Shown here: positions 25,801 through 33,338 of the stretch, piece by piece
Position numbering within the stretch: position 1 is the stretch's first letter
Layout: each line of letters starts with the position of its first letter
Assembly: GCF_014851395.1 (NCBI RefSeq)
Contig: NW_024044681.1
Location: forward strand, 21,468,992-21,532,991
Direction of reading: 5' to 3'
Source: Micropterus salmoides
Taxonomy: Eukaryota; Chordata; Actinopteri; Centrarchiformes; Centrarchidae
DNA: 64,000 nt
Position numbers and translations under genes: made by a program
Notes under the pieces: generated by a model
Seen by the model: the letters and a program-made list of their open reading frames with translations, nothing else
Told to the model about the DNA's origin: nothing
Databases searched by the model: none

Positions 25801-26190
25801 TTAACCTTTATCCAGTGTCAGATGATGCTCCTCATGATGCTCTCTTCATCTTTGTCCCTAAATGTTGGTGGTAAAAGAGAAAGACTGCCTTACGTGTTAC
25901 AGGGACTATGACAACAAAATGGAATTGTACCCTGCAGCAACTTTAAAATAGTTTGCAGCAAAGAGAATGGCGGAGAATAAATTAAACATGAATCGTCAAG
26001 CAGACAGCATACAGCACACGGCACACAGACAAACCGCTTGTTCTTGATATTTTAGGCCAGACCGGATGACTACTCCGAGAAAATGGTCTCCTTGCAGCAA
26101 CCCATCTCCTTCCACAAGCACTGGAACATAGATCCCGTGGCTGTCTACAAACACTGGCTGCAAGACGCACACCCACGAGATGAATTGTAG
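3744..26190 (+). CDS. b3glct: beta-1,3-glucosyltransferase, complete 15-exon gene
   Basis: B3GLCT transfers glucose from UDP-glucose to O-linked fucose on properly folded thrombospondin type 1 repeats in the ER lumen; loss in people causes Peters plus syndrome. Coding exons: 3744-3804, 6734-6771, 6869-6908, 8051-8160, 13179-13255, 13369-13480, 13635-13771, 14591-14654, 15279-15395, 17952-18021, 19250-19363, 21730-21829, 22294-22413, 23055-23199, 26056-26190. They total 1440 nt, giving 479 residues, close to human (498). All introns are GT-AG and the phases join without a break. Order in the protein: signal peptide (about 1-24), short stem, N-terminal domain with LVIQSQRNSYHTRR and IIHHYAFSEDP, then the catalytic domain with DDD at 341-343, a YSYITGGGG loop, and DDAPDDMVLG. 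The C terminus reads RDEL, an ER retrieval signal (human REEL). No stop, frameshift or lost key residue is seen, so the gene looks functional. Recognition is by several long blocks shared with the human protein as I remember it. Confidence 0.96.
4668..5888 (-). mobile_element. Tc1/mariner-like element, IR/DR type, inactive
   Basis: A 1,221-bp element flanked by TA on both sides (4666-4667 and 5889-5890), the target duplication of this superfamily. The ends are long inverted repeats: 4668-4899 pairs with about 5651-5888. Each arm holds an outer and an inner copy of a GTGAGTACACCCCT-like site (left copies near 4682 and 4861), the IR/DR layout seen in fish elements such as Sleeping Beauty. The body carries broken transposase on the minus strand. 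It sits inside b3glct intron 1, antisense to the gene. Confidence 0.9.
4905..5650 (-). pseudogene. Tc1-like transposase pseudogene
   Basis: Minus-strand frames show clear Tc1 transposase pieces: YWNHVPWSD (with the first catalytic D) in the 5346-5672 frame, and SMPKRVEAAQENNGGHTNN at the C terminus in the 4905-5087 frame. Between them the reading shifts frame and meets stops. The coding part is about 745 bp against about 1,020 for an intact gene, so the N-terminal DNA-binding region is missing or replaced by the inverted repeat. It cannot make an active protein. Confidence 0.85.
6734..6771 (+). CDS. b3glct: b3glct exon 2 (38 nt)
   Basis: A very short exon between TTTTCAAG and GTAAGT. It encodes the end of the signal peptide region and the start of the stem (SSAGDKHTEYPH). 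It enters in phase 1 and leaves in phase 0, which fits both neighbours. This segment is poorly conserved in the family, so the support is the splice sites and the phase. Confidence 0.75.
6869..6908 (+). CDS. b3glct: b3glct exon 3 (40 nt)
   Basis: Another short stem exon, from CCCTGCAG to GTGAGT, encoding AAEPLERTAHNSV plus one base. Intron 2, which precedes it, is only 97 bases. Phase 0 in and phase 1 out match exons 2 and 4. Residue conservation is low here, as expected for the linker after the signal peptide. Confidence 0.75.
6909..8050 (+). other. b3glct: b3glct intron 3, with a dispersed-repeat-like block
   Basis: About 1.1 kb. Positions about 7375-7730 begin AAAGGTTCAGTAGGTAACTT and contain a CT/AG-rich block that resembles a dispersed fish repeat; I cannot name the family. 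Its open frames (7441-7695 plus, 7607-7921 minus) have no recognisable protein content. Confidence 0.4.
8051..8160 (+). CDS. b3glct: b3glct exon 4: start of the lumenal N-terminal domain
   Basis: Follows TTTTCACAG and ends at CAG|GTAATG. It encodes LDEVVLVIQSQRNSYHTRRG and continues to QQATELGQ, matching the human VFVIQSQSNSFHAKR block. This is the first strongly conserved block of the protein. Confidence 0.95.
8231..8545. repeat. MITE-like remnant
   Basis: A GC-richer island in AT-rich intron. Its right end reads GTCAATTCGACTC then AAAAGTATAAATCACAC, which resembles the GTCGATTTGACGAGAAGTAT motif at about 36930-36950 in the intergenic region. The two are probably ends of one non-autonomous DNA transposon family. 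The superfamily is not determined and the left boundary is uncertain. Confidence 0.4.
10323..10350. repeat. (GT)14 microsatellite
   Basis: A perfect GT dinucleotide run in b3glct intron 4. Confidence 0.95.
10955..11235 (-). repeat. dispersed teleost repeat, copy A (minus strand)
   Basis: Read on the minus strand it contains GATGACCAAAATCAGTACGC and a CATCCTCTGGGGACC-like segment that match copy B at 21119-21310 (GATCACCAAAATCAGTAGGA, CATCCTCTGGGCACC). Copy C is at about 49160-49610. The superfamily is not clear from sequence alone; no open frame is kept. Confidence 0.6.
12410..12422 (-). promoter_or_regulatory. possible CTCF-type site
   Basis: Minus strand reads CCACTAGAGGGCA, a close fit to the CTCF core (CCASYAGRKGGC). 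It lies in b3glct intron 4. One sequence match is not proof of binding, and this motif is also carried by some fish repeats. Confidence 0.35.
12687..12758. repeat. A33 run followed by (AT)n
   Basis: About 33 A residues run straight into about 19 AT repeats. Such a junction may be the tail of an old retrotransposed copy that later gained an AT expansion, but no body sequence is recognisable upstream. Confidence 0.9.
13179..13255 (+). CDS. b3glct: b3glct exon 5
   Basis: Acceptor TCATGCAG, donor GTGAGT, phase 0 in and 2 out. It encodes GVPIVLLLHELSEYEGDWSI followed by LPALPL, equivalent to human [21 protein letters not shown]. Intron 5, which follows, is only 113 bases. Confidence 0.95.
13369..13480 (+). 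CDS. b3glct: b3glct exon 6
   Basis: Acceptor CTTTCCAG, donor GTGAAA, phase 2 in and 0 out. It encodes a WFVFIEEETRV segment, equivalent to human WIFFCEEETRI, and ends HRYPVQE. This is the N-terminal GT-like subdomain. Confidence 0.95.
13635..13771 (+). CDS. b3glct: b3glct exon 7, donor inside a GT microsatellite
   Basis: Acceptor ACTCACAG. Encodes LFLGKPLHDNDASIIHHYAF, then SEDPSSFSYPDPAAGWTLSK, closely matching human. The donor AG|GTGTGT is the first GT of a (GT)n tract and lacks the usual A at +4 and G at +5; the phase (2) fixes it uniquely among the neighbouring GTs. Confidence 0.93.
13772..13805. repeat. (GT)n microsatellite at the exon 7 donor
   Basis: A GT-rich run, interrupted once by TTT, that begins with the GT of the exon 7 donor itself. 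Confidence 0.95.
13772..14590 (+). other. b3glct: b3glct intron 7 with a dispersed repeat
   Basis: From about 13911 the intron reads CATTTACATTTACTCATTTG, then GGCAGACGCTTTTATCCAAA and GCGACTTACA, a phrase very common in fish genomes and so part of a dispersed repeat. At 14028-14098 a unit ACTAGTAAGAGCA is repeated about four times. The rest shows no feature. Confidence 0.6.
14591..14654 (+). CDS. b3glct: b3glct exon 8
   Basis: Acceptor TGTTTCAG, donor GAG|GTACTT (weak at +4 to +6), phase 2 in and 0 out. It encodes LAERIQHERLKSDFTIDLKH plus E, matching human KRLKSESLKSDFTIDLKHE. Confidence 0.95.
15076..15117. repeat. (TG)n microsatellite with one TA interruption
   Basis: An imperfect TG run in b3glct intron 8, about 160 bases before exon 9. 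Confidence 0.9.
15279..15395 (+). CDS. b3glct: b3glct exon 9
   Basis: Acceptor TTTCTAG, donor TGT|GTATGT, phase 0 at both ends. It encodes IALYIWEEGNGPKLTAVPEF then CTETGDFCATTF, with the conserved cysteines of the human VPEFC...FYCATTF block. Confidence 0.95.
15396..17951 (+). other. b3glct: b3glct intron 9
   Basis: A 2.6-kb AT-rich intron. Apart from the palindromic element at 15982-16552 I see no repeat or exon. The open frame at 16881-17078 has no recognisable content and lacks credible splice sites. Confidence 0.7.
15982..16552. mobile_element. palindromic non-autonomous element with about 138-bp inverted arms
   Basis: The left arm (15982-16120) and the reverse complement of the right arm (16414-16552) align almost end to end. 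Shared words are AGAGAAGAGA, CACACACTGTC, TAAAACTGAG, ACATTCCAGA and AGCCAACATCTCC. The arms are separated by about 290 bases of AT-rich sequence with no open frame. This is the shape of a MITE or fold-back element. I did not find a confident target-site duplication. Confidence 0.75.
17952..18021 (+). CDS. b3glct: b3glct exon 10: catalytic domain begins
   Basis: Acceptor TTTTCTAG, donor CGAG|GTGCGT, phase 0 in and 1 out. Encodes DVFVAVKTCQKFH, matching human DIFVAVKTCKKFH, the first strand of the catalytic fold. Confidence 0.95.
18022..19249 (+). other. b3glct: b3glct intron 10
   Basis: AT-rich intron of 1.2 kb. Near 18085-18135 it reads like the edge of a common fish repeat (AGTGATTGAAGAAGTATTCA, then AAGTAAAAGTATTAATA). 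Nothing else is recognisable. Confidence 0.6.
19250..19363 (+). CDS. b3glct: b3glct exon 11
   Basis: Acceptor CATCACAG, donor AGAG|GTGAGT, phase 1 at both ends. It encodes VPVVKATWEKDAEFLEYYSD and ends ISLGVPNTER, equivalent to human IVKQTWESQ...LGIPNTDR. Confidence 0.95.
19438..19550 (+). repeat. non-LTR retrotransposon 3' end remnant with ATGGATGG tail
   Basis: Reads GCTGGCCTGGAAGCAC and CCCCAGGAGGAGCTGCAGAA and ends AAAATGGATGGATAGAT. This is the C-terminal codons and GATG-type tail of a common fish LINE. A related, longer remnant lies at 45960-46425. Confidence 0.6.
19870..20100 (-). mobile_element. tRNA-derived SINE (minus strand)
   Basis: On the minus strand the head has a box A-like TGGTAGAGCGGG and a box B-like AGTTCTATCCC, in the order and spacing of an RNA polymerase III tRNA promoter. 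It is followed by a core ending with a block around AAGTGCTTTGAGTGGAC. Box B has an A at the usually invariant C, so the promoter is likely dead. Related to the SINE at 47871. Confidence 0.65.
20456..20530 (+). repeat. 75-bp repeated segment, copy 1
   Basis: The segment AGCCAGAAACAATAAATGCA through GAGAAGAGAACATCAATGTT recurs in intron 14 at 23420-23492 with only a few differences. Confidence 0.8.
21119..21310 (+). repeat. dispersed teleost repeat, copy B
   Basis: Contains ATCACCAAAATCAGTAGGAG, GTTGAGATATTTCATTCAGG and TTGCCATCCATAGAGCCAC. The last phrase recurs at about 49570-49585 in copy C (ATTGCCATCCATAGAGCCAC). Confidence 0.65.
21730..21829 (+). CDS. b3glct: b3glct exon 12: DDD motif
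   Basis: Acceptor CCCTGTAG, donor AG|GTAAGT, phase 1 in and 2 out. It encodes HCGKTFAILRRFL and WLLIVDDDTLIS. The DDD triplet (residues 341-343) binds the metal and UDP-sugar in this family and is intact. Confidence 0.96.
21830..22293 (+). other. b3glct: b3glct intron 12
   Basis: A 464-base intron. At 22145-22180 the phrase CAAAATAAGTGAAAACACC recurs from intron 1 (4486-4504, CAAAATAAGTGAAAACACC), and flanking words (GGTTC before, GGGTG/GTGGGAGTG after) are also similar, so both are probably pieces of one repeat family. Confidence 0.5.
22294..22413 (+). CDS. b3glct: b3glct exon 13: glycine-rich loop
   Basis: Acceptor ATCTGCAG, donor GG|GTGAGG, phase 2 at both ends. Encodes [20 protein letters not shown] and ends in further glycines, matching human [22 protein letters not shown]. 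Confidence 0.96.
22414..23054 (+). other. b3glct: b3glct intron 13
   Basis: A 641-base intron ending in a (CT)n run (23025-23050) that abuts the acceptor. No other feature is seen. Confidence 0.7.
23025..23050. repeat. (CT)13 microsatellite forming the exon 14 pyrimidine tract
   Basis: A perfect CT run followed by GTAG and exon 14. It occupies the place of the polypyrimidine tract of this acceptor. Confidence 0.95.
23055..23199 (+). CDS. b3glct: b3glct exon 14
   Basis: The acceptor TAG follows a (CT)n tract at 23025-23050 that supplies the pyrimidine run; donor CAG|GTAGGA; phase 2 in and 0 out. It encodes CYSDDAPDDMVLGRCLTSLG then VPITHSPLFHQ, almost identical to human. Confidence 0.96.
23200..26055 (+). 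other. b3glct: b3glct intron 14
   Basis: A 2.9-kb AT-rich intron with copy 2 of the 75-bp segment (23420-23492). I see no exon. The open frames at 23498-23749 (minus), 24636-24884 (minus) and 25107-25292 (plus) have no family resemblance. Confidence 0.65.
23420..23492 (+). repeat. 75-bp repeated segment, copy 2
   Basis: AGCCAGAAACAATAACTGCA through GAGAAGAGAACATCAATGTT; same orientation as copy 1 at 20456, about 3 kb apart, in a different intron of the same gene. Confidence 0.8.
26056..26190 (+). CDS. b3glct: b3glct exon 15: C terminus with RDEL
   Basis: Acceptor GATATTTTAG. It encodes RPDDYSEKMVSLQQPISFHK then HWNIDPVAVYKHWL and ends PRDEL before TAG at 26188-26190. ISFHKHWNIDP is the family signature near the end. 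The terminal RDEL fits KDEL-receptor retrieval; the human protein ends REEL. Confidence 0.96.
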   Translation, partial: ARPDDYSEKMVSLQQPISFHKHWNIDPVAVYKHWLQDAHPRDEL

Positions 26191-26228
26191 AAACACTGAA
26201 CGTATACAGTATGTACCTGTAGACGGAC

Positions 26229-26234
26229 ATTAAA
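26229..26234 (+). terminator. b3glct: candidate poly(A) signal ATTAAA
   Basis: The commonest AATAAA variant, close behind the stop codon. The downstream T/GT-rich element is weak, so this is tentative. Confidence 0.2.
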
Positions 26235-27316
26235 TCCCAATTTGCACAACAGCTTGCCGCTAAAGATGAACAAACAAGCACCCACCACCACAGGAAGTGT
26301 AATACACTTGGAGCTGTAGAGAGACCTGGCAAACATGCCCTGAAACATCATTCTTATAAGCCTTTAATACCTGCATTGATTGACTGTATTTTTGATATCA
26401 ACATTAGCTCAAATGATCTGTATGAAGTAAAAGTGGTCACAGAGAATAACCACCTAAGTCTGCAGCTCCACAGAGGGTTTTAGCCTCATTTAGCTCTCAT
26501 TTTTCCTTTTTTTTTAATGGCCTGCACACTGACTGTATGATTAAGCCGGAACAAACAAGCTCAATTTAAAAGCAAAGGAAACGTGCTTAGTGGATGCTAA
26601 TGTTTCTTTGTCTCTGCTGGATGTGTAAGTAAGTGAGTGTTTGCTAACATTTTAACCATTAGCTGTGTAAGCCATGGATATGAGGATGGCTTTGTGTCTC
26701 TTGGATTGTTTTAAAAATGTTCTGAACCATAGTGGCCAAATATTAATTACTGAAAACTAAAAAGTTTTTAAAAAGAGTCTACAACAACACTAGCGGTTCT
26801 GTGTGCTGTACTTAAGCACACCAGTGCTTTGAGCTATAATGCTAATGTCAGCATGCTAACATGCTCACAATGACAGTCCTAAGTTTAGAATGTTAGCGTG
26901 CAAATATTTGGTTGCTTGGAATCTTATTAAATATTCAGGTATTTGGATGATATGGACTGATTATAGGTGGAAAGAGTAGTGGACTGGCCGAGCATGCTGC
27001 TGGCGTTTCCAAAAACAGTGTCTAGCAGCCATTAGAGGGACTGCATCCAGAGGTGCACTCTGAAGACACACTGGTTGCTGCTTGGATTGTGAGAGTGGAG
27101 GTCTGAGTGTCACTGTTGTCATAAACTAAATTTGAACAAATCCTTCAACCTAGATGTTGTATTTATTTTAGAAAGATTATGTTAATGTGTTTGTTATAAT
27201 GTAAAACTCTTCAGTGTTTATTTTATTTTATTTTATTTCCCTTTGAGCCTGGAAACCTCTGAAATGAAGACAAAATACGTTGAAGATAAAACAATACAAA
27301 GTTAGCCAACAGTTGA

Positions 27317-27322
27317 AATAAA
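27317..27322 (+). terminator. b3glct: candidate poly(A) signal AATAAA
   Basis: The canonical hexamer about 1.1 kb after the b3glct stop, a plausible 3' UTR length for a fish gene. Unproven. Confidence 0.2.
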
Positions 27323-27340
27323 ATACTTAAACAGTGGTCA

Positions 27341-30300
27341 CAATACTAAGAAGGCTAAAATAGGAATACGAATAGTGAGTCATGGATAGTCTTATTAAAA
27401 TAGTCATAGTCTCAGATTACTCAATTTTAAATCAGATTTTAAATGCCAATGATTGTGAAAAGAACATAATCTACTTAGTTCAGTATATTTTTATTTACAT
27501 TTTGTTTTCATTTCTCTTTTCAGACAGATACACTTTTGAAATAATAGTTTGACATTTTTGGAAATTAGCTTTTTCTTGCAGATAGATAGATTCCCGTAAA
27601 ATTTCAAACTATTCCTTTAAATTTGAAAACATTTTTATACAGTGAAAACCTCTTATAGTGATAACATAAGCGGATGATTATTATGAACAAATTCTTTTCT
27701 TTTTCTTTTGAAGATTACTGTGTAATTAACATTTGTATTTTTATAAGATGAATTTAAAGTAATGAAACAGACTGCTTAGCTATTTACTGAATTTTATTGA
27801 CCCATTTAAAGCACTGCAGCTGTTTCAAATGCTGCTCAAATTACTATTCAAATTTAATTTCTGTACTGTGTATTATTGAAATACACTATATTGTAATACA
27901 GCACAGTAGTGTATATAATAGCTTATAGTAGTTCAAATTATACTTAGACTGTAGCCTAAAACAGTAGTGTGCTGTTTACTATAGGCCGACTTTAAGGTCA
28001 TTAATGCAAATAGGTTACTAAGCCGATTTCTAACTTTTTAACAGGCCTGAAAATAAATTGTAGCCTGTCAACGCCCAACTGGTAGCAGAGTTTAAAAACA
28101 TAAACAATTCATAAAATATTCAGATTTTGCATAGCATGAGATCATGCATGAAAAGACCCAAAATAAACACTGTAAGCAAACTACTAGATTATATATATAT
28201 ATAAGCAAATTATTTAAAAAGCATTTTTATAGGAATGATTCAGTCCCAAGCTTTTTGATTACTATAAGCCTGTGTGTGAGTGTGTGTGGGCATACAAATA
28301 TATATTTGTATCTGGAAAAAAAATAAAAAAATTCTGTGTGCTAAGTTATGTGTGCAAGTTTTTTATGAATTTGCTCTTTATATGTTTACCACATAGAATA
28401 TAATTGTGTGAATGAGTCTTTAAGGGAGGAACTTTCAATAGCATTACATTTTTTGACCTGTTAACATTGTGTATGTGGTCTAGTCAGCGTGGATGGGTGT
28501 TAAGAGTGATTACAACCACAGCTGGCAAGCCTACATTAAAATGCCATTTCGCAGCTGTTTTTGTGAATATATAAATGTTTGTGTGTGCTTGCTGAAAACC
28601 TGTCATTTCTTTTATTGCCAGATTACTGATGGGGAAAATCACATGCCGTTGTAGGGTGCACACAGAGAAGTTATGTCTGTCGTCCTCCACTTCTCTGTCT
28701 TACCTAGAGAATAATTACACACAGATTATACTGCACTTTAACGAATTATTGCCATATATTAGATGCTAAATTATAGTAATATACTCTTAATAAAATCGAT
28801 TTCATCTCAGAAGACCATCGTAGTTAAAGTTTTTTTAAAAAGTGTTGCACCCCAAATCGTTTTGTTTGTGAGTCTTGTACCAGTTCTGTTGTTGTCGTCA
28901 CACTTGTCACCACACAGCTTGAAAATGCCCTGAAATAATTTCTTTTTCAACTCTTGATGGTGATTAAAGTTGTAAAAAGGCTTGTATGTCTGTAATTGAG
29001 TACCAATCTTTGATGATATTACAAGAGACTCAGCTTTTTCTTTTCTCTGCCTGTGTGTCTTTAATTTTTTCCACTCACATTGAGGCCAGAAGCCCATAAG
29101 TTGTGAAGTATCTTAGTATCATGTCACTGTGACATTAGTTACCAATGCAACAGGGTTATTGACTGCCCACAGTGACAGTCTGGGTAGTGGCAGTTTCTCT
29201 TTGCTTTGTATGACACTGGGCAGATGACATATTGTCACAAATATACAATATATTCAGCATGCATGCTTGCATAAAGAATAAATACATCACTGTCACATTA
29301 TTCTTATCACCAGGGAGTCATTGCTTGAGATGTTATTAGTATATCTGTTTAATTGGCATTGATGATGATGTCACATGTGCTTATGTGTTAGCGTGATAAA
29401 ATTCTTCAAACAATACTTAAAGCAAGCATTTCATTCCACATGGAAGCACAATGTGCTGCACAGTGCATGAGCTACCACGGAAGTTGTAGCCACCGTAACT
29501 ATGTGGATAGTGTAAAGATAAAACATTAGACTAAAGTAAACACAATTAAACCGACACATAAATACAACATTTGAGATAAAAACCATTAAGAAAGTATGAA
29601 CAAACTAAATTAACTAAACCTGCTTTGCTCTCTCAGAAGTTTCAGTTTTAAATTACAGTTTCCTTACATGTCATATCAGGATGCAGCTGCTGTGATGTCA
29701 AACCGTTCTGGGCCAATAATTACCCTCCACCTCCGTTTCAGCCAATTTCCATCACTGAAAAGTAGCCTAAATCAGTCTTATTCAGTAAACACACAGGCGG
29801 TTATTATCAACCTGCCTCGAGCATCTTGTAAATGAAACAGAGTTTTGCCATTGTCACGTTAGTCTGTCGTCTAATAGTGCATGTCAAATATTCTTTAGAA
29901 CGTTGAACTTTCTGTTCCTTAGCTTTTCCTGGCATATCTTTTTTCCCCTTCAGCTTTCAACACATTTGTTATTAGATTTATTTTATTTTTTTCAATAGAG
30001 ACAGAATGGACGCAATTAATCAATTCAAAGCTGCGTCCAGGAGCGGTGCCAAAACCGAGATCTTTGGAGGAATTTTCTGTGCCTCAAAATTATTTTGAAT
30101 CAGAATATCAGACAACACTTCTTATTTCACCTACTGTGACTTTTCTTTGTAGATTAACTTTCACCCTGACAAACATTTTAATCACTGCCCAGGAATATAG
30201 AATGATTATACCCAGATTTGTATTGAATTTGCTGTGGATCTTAATGGCCCCAGAAGTTGGATGTTTTCCTGAGTTTCTCTTTCTATTCTTTTCGCTTCTC

Positions 30301-31520
30301 TTTAATCACAGGTGGAGACTCTGACCTCTAACAAATCATCCTGCTTTGTAAGACTTTGTGGATGCAAATAAAAAAAAATTCTCATCTCACAGGGCAAAAA
30401 TGGGCCACAGGGTGTGTATGCTTGAGTATTTTTGAAGCCTGGATTGTGTGGTGTGTGTGAGCGTGCACTGCAATATGCATTCACACAAAATATGTACAGA
30501 CACATCTTCACCTTGTTGGCAATGTCCAATTGTCTAATCAGGTCACCTTTAATGCCCTTATCAAAGCTCAGGTCACTTTTGGAAAAAGGCCATGTTGACT
30601 CTGTGGTCTGTTTAATGTTTGACGTCCTGTCTTGCGACATGATAAGATGTGATCTTATGCCTGACAGCGACTTCGTCAAGTTCTTCTCAGGATTGAAATA
30701 ATATCCCAGATCTTCATATTCAGAGGCTCACCAGGTCCAAGCATGAGAGGTGTCAAGCGGATTGATGTTTTGTTTTATCTTTGTGGTTTTGTTTTCATTT
30801 TTGCAATAGAAAAAACTTTTCTCAACTTGACACCCAGCTGAACTGATGCACTGATTCCCACCCTGAAAACTGTTGCAGACGTGGACAACAAATATGACAA
30901 ATTATTTTCGTTCAGTAATTTCTACAACAACAGGTCATTAATTTCAGACAGAGATAGAGAAAAGCAACAGTTATCGATTGTGTTTGCTACAATGACAACT
31001 GTCCCTAGCAGATTTTATGAGCTGTAACTAGCTGACTGAATTAAGCTAATGTTAGCTCCGTGTGTTGGTTGGAAACACTGTCACCAGCTGACTTTTTAAT
31101 GTTTCCAGAAAGACAAGACAAGTTTAAAACAGAACCCTGTGAAGGGTTCTTAAATATGTAGGCTACTTCATGCATATTTGATAAATATACACTTTATGGC
31201 TATACCCACATGATATTGTGCTATAATACAAAGACTGAAGCTAACATGTCCCAGGCTAAAAGTCAGCATCCTAGAAGACATGAAGACAAGAAACAGTATT
31301 GTAGTATAGCGCTAGTAAGCCCTGTTATTATCATTATACTTATCAAAGTATGATATGAACAAATGTAAGCTCAGACTCATATTTCAAACATAGGCTATTC
31401 GCTTACAATATTGGACAAGCAAGACAGGGGTTCGAATTCATTTGTTGTTTCACTTTTTTAATGGTATAAGAGAAAATCTTTTCAAAACGAGGCCTAATGT
31501 GCTTGGTGAGTGTAATGTTT
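27341..31520. other. intergenic, no gene seen
   Basis: About 4.2 kb of AT-rich sequence downstream of b3glct. A short (AT)n run lies at 28190-28204. The frames at 28807-29097 (minus), 30046-30324 (plus) and 30302-30679 (minus) have no domain, no credible splice sites and ordinary intergenic composition. Nothing else can be supported. Confidence 0.5.
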
Positions 31521-31529
31521 TTTTTTAGT

Positions 31530-31935
31530 TGAAGTGTAAACTTTTCCAAATCCCCCAAAAAACAGGGCTGTTAGCCCAAGCGCAGACACAGGAAACACTT
31601 AGGACCCAAACGCAAGACACCAGGCAAAGCAAGTTCAGTTTACTTGCAAAGAACAAAAAAAGGTACAGGCTTACAGTGATAAGCCAGGTAAATGTCCAAC
31701 AATCTGGGTATGCAGTCCAGAACAAAAGTAACGTAAATCTAACAGGGCACAGACCAGACACAAAATCGAGAGAAATCCAACATGCGTGTAGGGGAAGTAG
31801 GCAGAGACGCTTTACAGTGAACAAGGACGAACCAACAACAGACACTGGGAAACACACAGCTAAATACACAAAGAGGGAGGTGATTAACTAGGTACAGGTG
31901 AAACTAATCAGGGCAAAGCAAATAATCAGGAAATA
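31530..31935. repeat. likely dispersed repeat with overlapping open frames
   Basis: A C/A-rich block (GACACAGGAAACACTTAGGA, then ACACTGGGAAACACACAGCT and AGGTGAAACTAATCAGGGCA) that carries open frames on both strands (31529-31891 plus, 31525-31869 minus). Its style, and weakly similar phrases at 44120-44260, suggest a dispersed fish repeat. The frames are low-complexity translations and not a gene. Confidence 0.35.
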
Positions 31936-32097
31936 CTTCACAGTGTAGGTGAACTGTTTAACCCCACAAATGAAATGCTCGTTGGTCTTGGAAGTAACAC
32001 TTGGTCGTAAAGTTACACTAATTAGCCAGCTTATGAGACTGCAACTAGGTTAAAGCAGATAAACCCAATGTTAATCCATTCTTTACACTTCGCCGTG

Positions 32098-32684
32098 CTG
32101 TTCAGACTACACAACTTACCGTCTTCTGACAGGAGTCTTGAAGTAGTTGTGGCGTTCACAGTACTTGACTAATCGGTGACAGGGGGTCACACACTACGTG
32201 AGCTGACAACGACTATGTTACCCGACGGCTGGTCTCCAAACCACATTTTGTCAAGAAAACACACGTGAAATGTGAAATGATGCGACACTACACACTAAAC
32301 AGTTGTTGTTTGTTATTTTAAAGATAGCAATTATAAAGACAAAGAATATTGGCGAAAGAAAGGATTAGCACACGCAGGTAGCAGGGATTGTCCGTGACAC
32401 AGAGAGAGCTGGAGGTGAGTAAAAAGTGTTGCAGTGAAAAAGTAGCTGCCTGCTCTGCCAGCTGCCTGCTCTCATTGGCTGGATGTGGGTGTGGATGTGG
32501 AGTTGGCTGACTCCTCCAGATATTTCGCATGCTAGATATCTGGCTGGCGTCGGCAGTGTGTCAGCGATGCGTCGGGTAGCCGCTTTGATGTGTCGTTGAG
32601 TAGTTCACACATAACACCTGGTGACCACCGATCGATCGCTGATTTACCCCTCATTCAGAAAATCGTGTAGTGTGAACAAGGCTT
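32098..32684 (-). mobile_element. MITE family M1, copy 1
   Basis: Ends are imperfect inverted repeats: AAGCCTTGTTCACACTACAC read inward from 32684, and a GTTCAGACTACAC-like end read inward from about 32100. The reverse complement aligns along much of its length with 47688-48385, for example AGCAGGCAGCTACTTTTTCA, then TTTTTACTCACCTCC. There is no coding capacity. It looks like a non-autonomous DNA transposon; I cannot fix the superfamily because target duplications are not clear. Confidence 0.7.
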
Positions 32685-33338
32685 AAGCAATGACACCACC
32701 CTGCAAACTCTTTACATACTTTTGCTCTGACAACAGACCCTTGCACACTGTTGTAACAGCCAACATTTGACAGGGCTTCCATGACCTGTTATGGTTACTA
32801 AGTTATCAGTTGCACTTTGGGGGGGTTCAGTTTCAAACATAGTCATATAAACAAACAGCACATTGTATTATCCTCATATTAAAATTGGTACTTTCCATTT
32901 TAGGGTGATCCACAGGAAAAAAATCGGTGTACAAAGCCTGACTTCTACCTTTCAAAGCACTGTGCCTGATTGTTTATGTTTTCAAAGAACCTTGGAAATG
33001 TAACGGCATCTTTGCTGCACACGTGTTTTATTGTTGTTTTCAAGGCACCCACAATGATCAGCTGCTGTAACACAGCATTTGTTCACTTCAATTCTCCAGC
33101 CTGTTTGTTTGTGGGTTTGTTAGGTGCAGTGGAGCGTGATGCATTTAGTTTCATGGTGAAACCAGCCACCTGGCTAACCTGTTGTTAATAACCCAGGTGT
33201 AGCTAAGTAGGATGTGCACTAAGCTTTATTCCCCACCATTTCACAAAATCAATGGACCTCTCCAATTGAAAAGGATTTGTCACTTCATCCTCAAGGGTTC
33301 CTGAGTTTTAACTGCTGAATATATAATAGTTTTTCGGG

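Larger units (their letters stand above)
26191..27340 (+). other. b3glct: b3glct 3' UTR and downstream flank
   Basis: Directly follows the stop codon. Candidate poly(A) signals are ATTAAA at 26229-26234, only 39 bases after the stop, and AATAAA at 27317-27322. I cannot say which is used. Around 26820-26910 the words CAGCATGCTAACATGCTCAC and AATGACAGTCC repeat part of copy C at 49170-49195. Confidence 0.35.

Noticed and set aside
31525..31891. Overlapping 114- and 120-residue frames on opposite strands
   Set aside because: Both come from one compositionally biased repeat block (Q/T-rich one way, C/F/L-rich the other) and have no family likeness.
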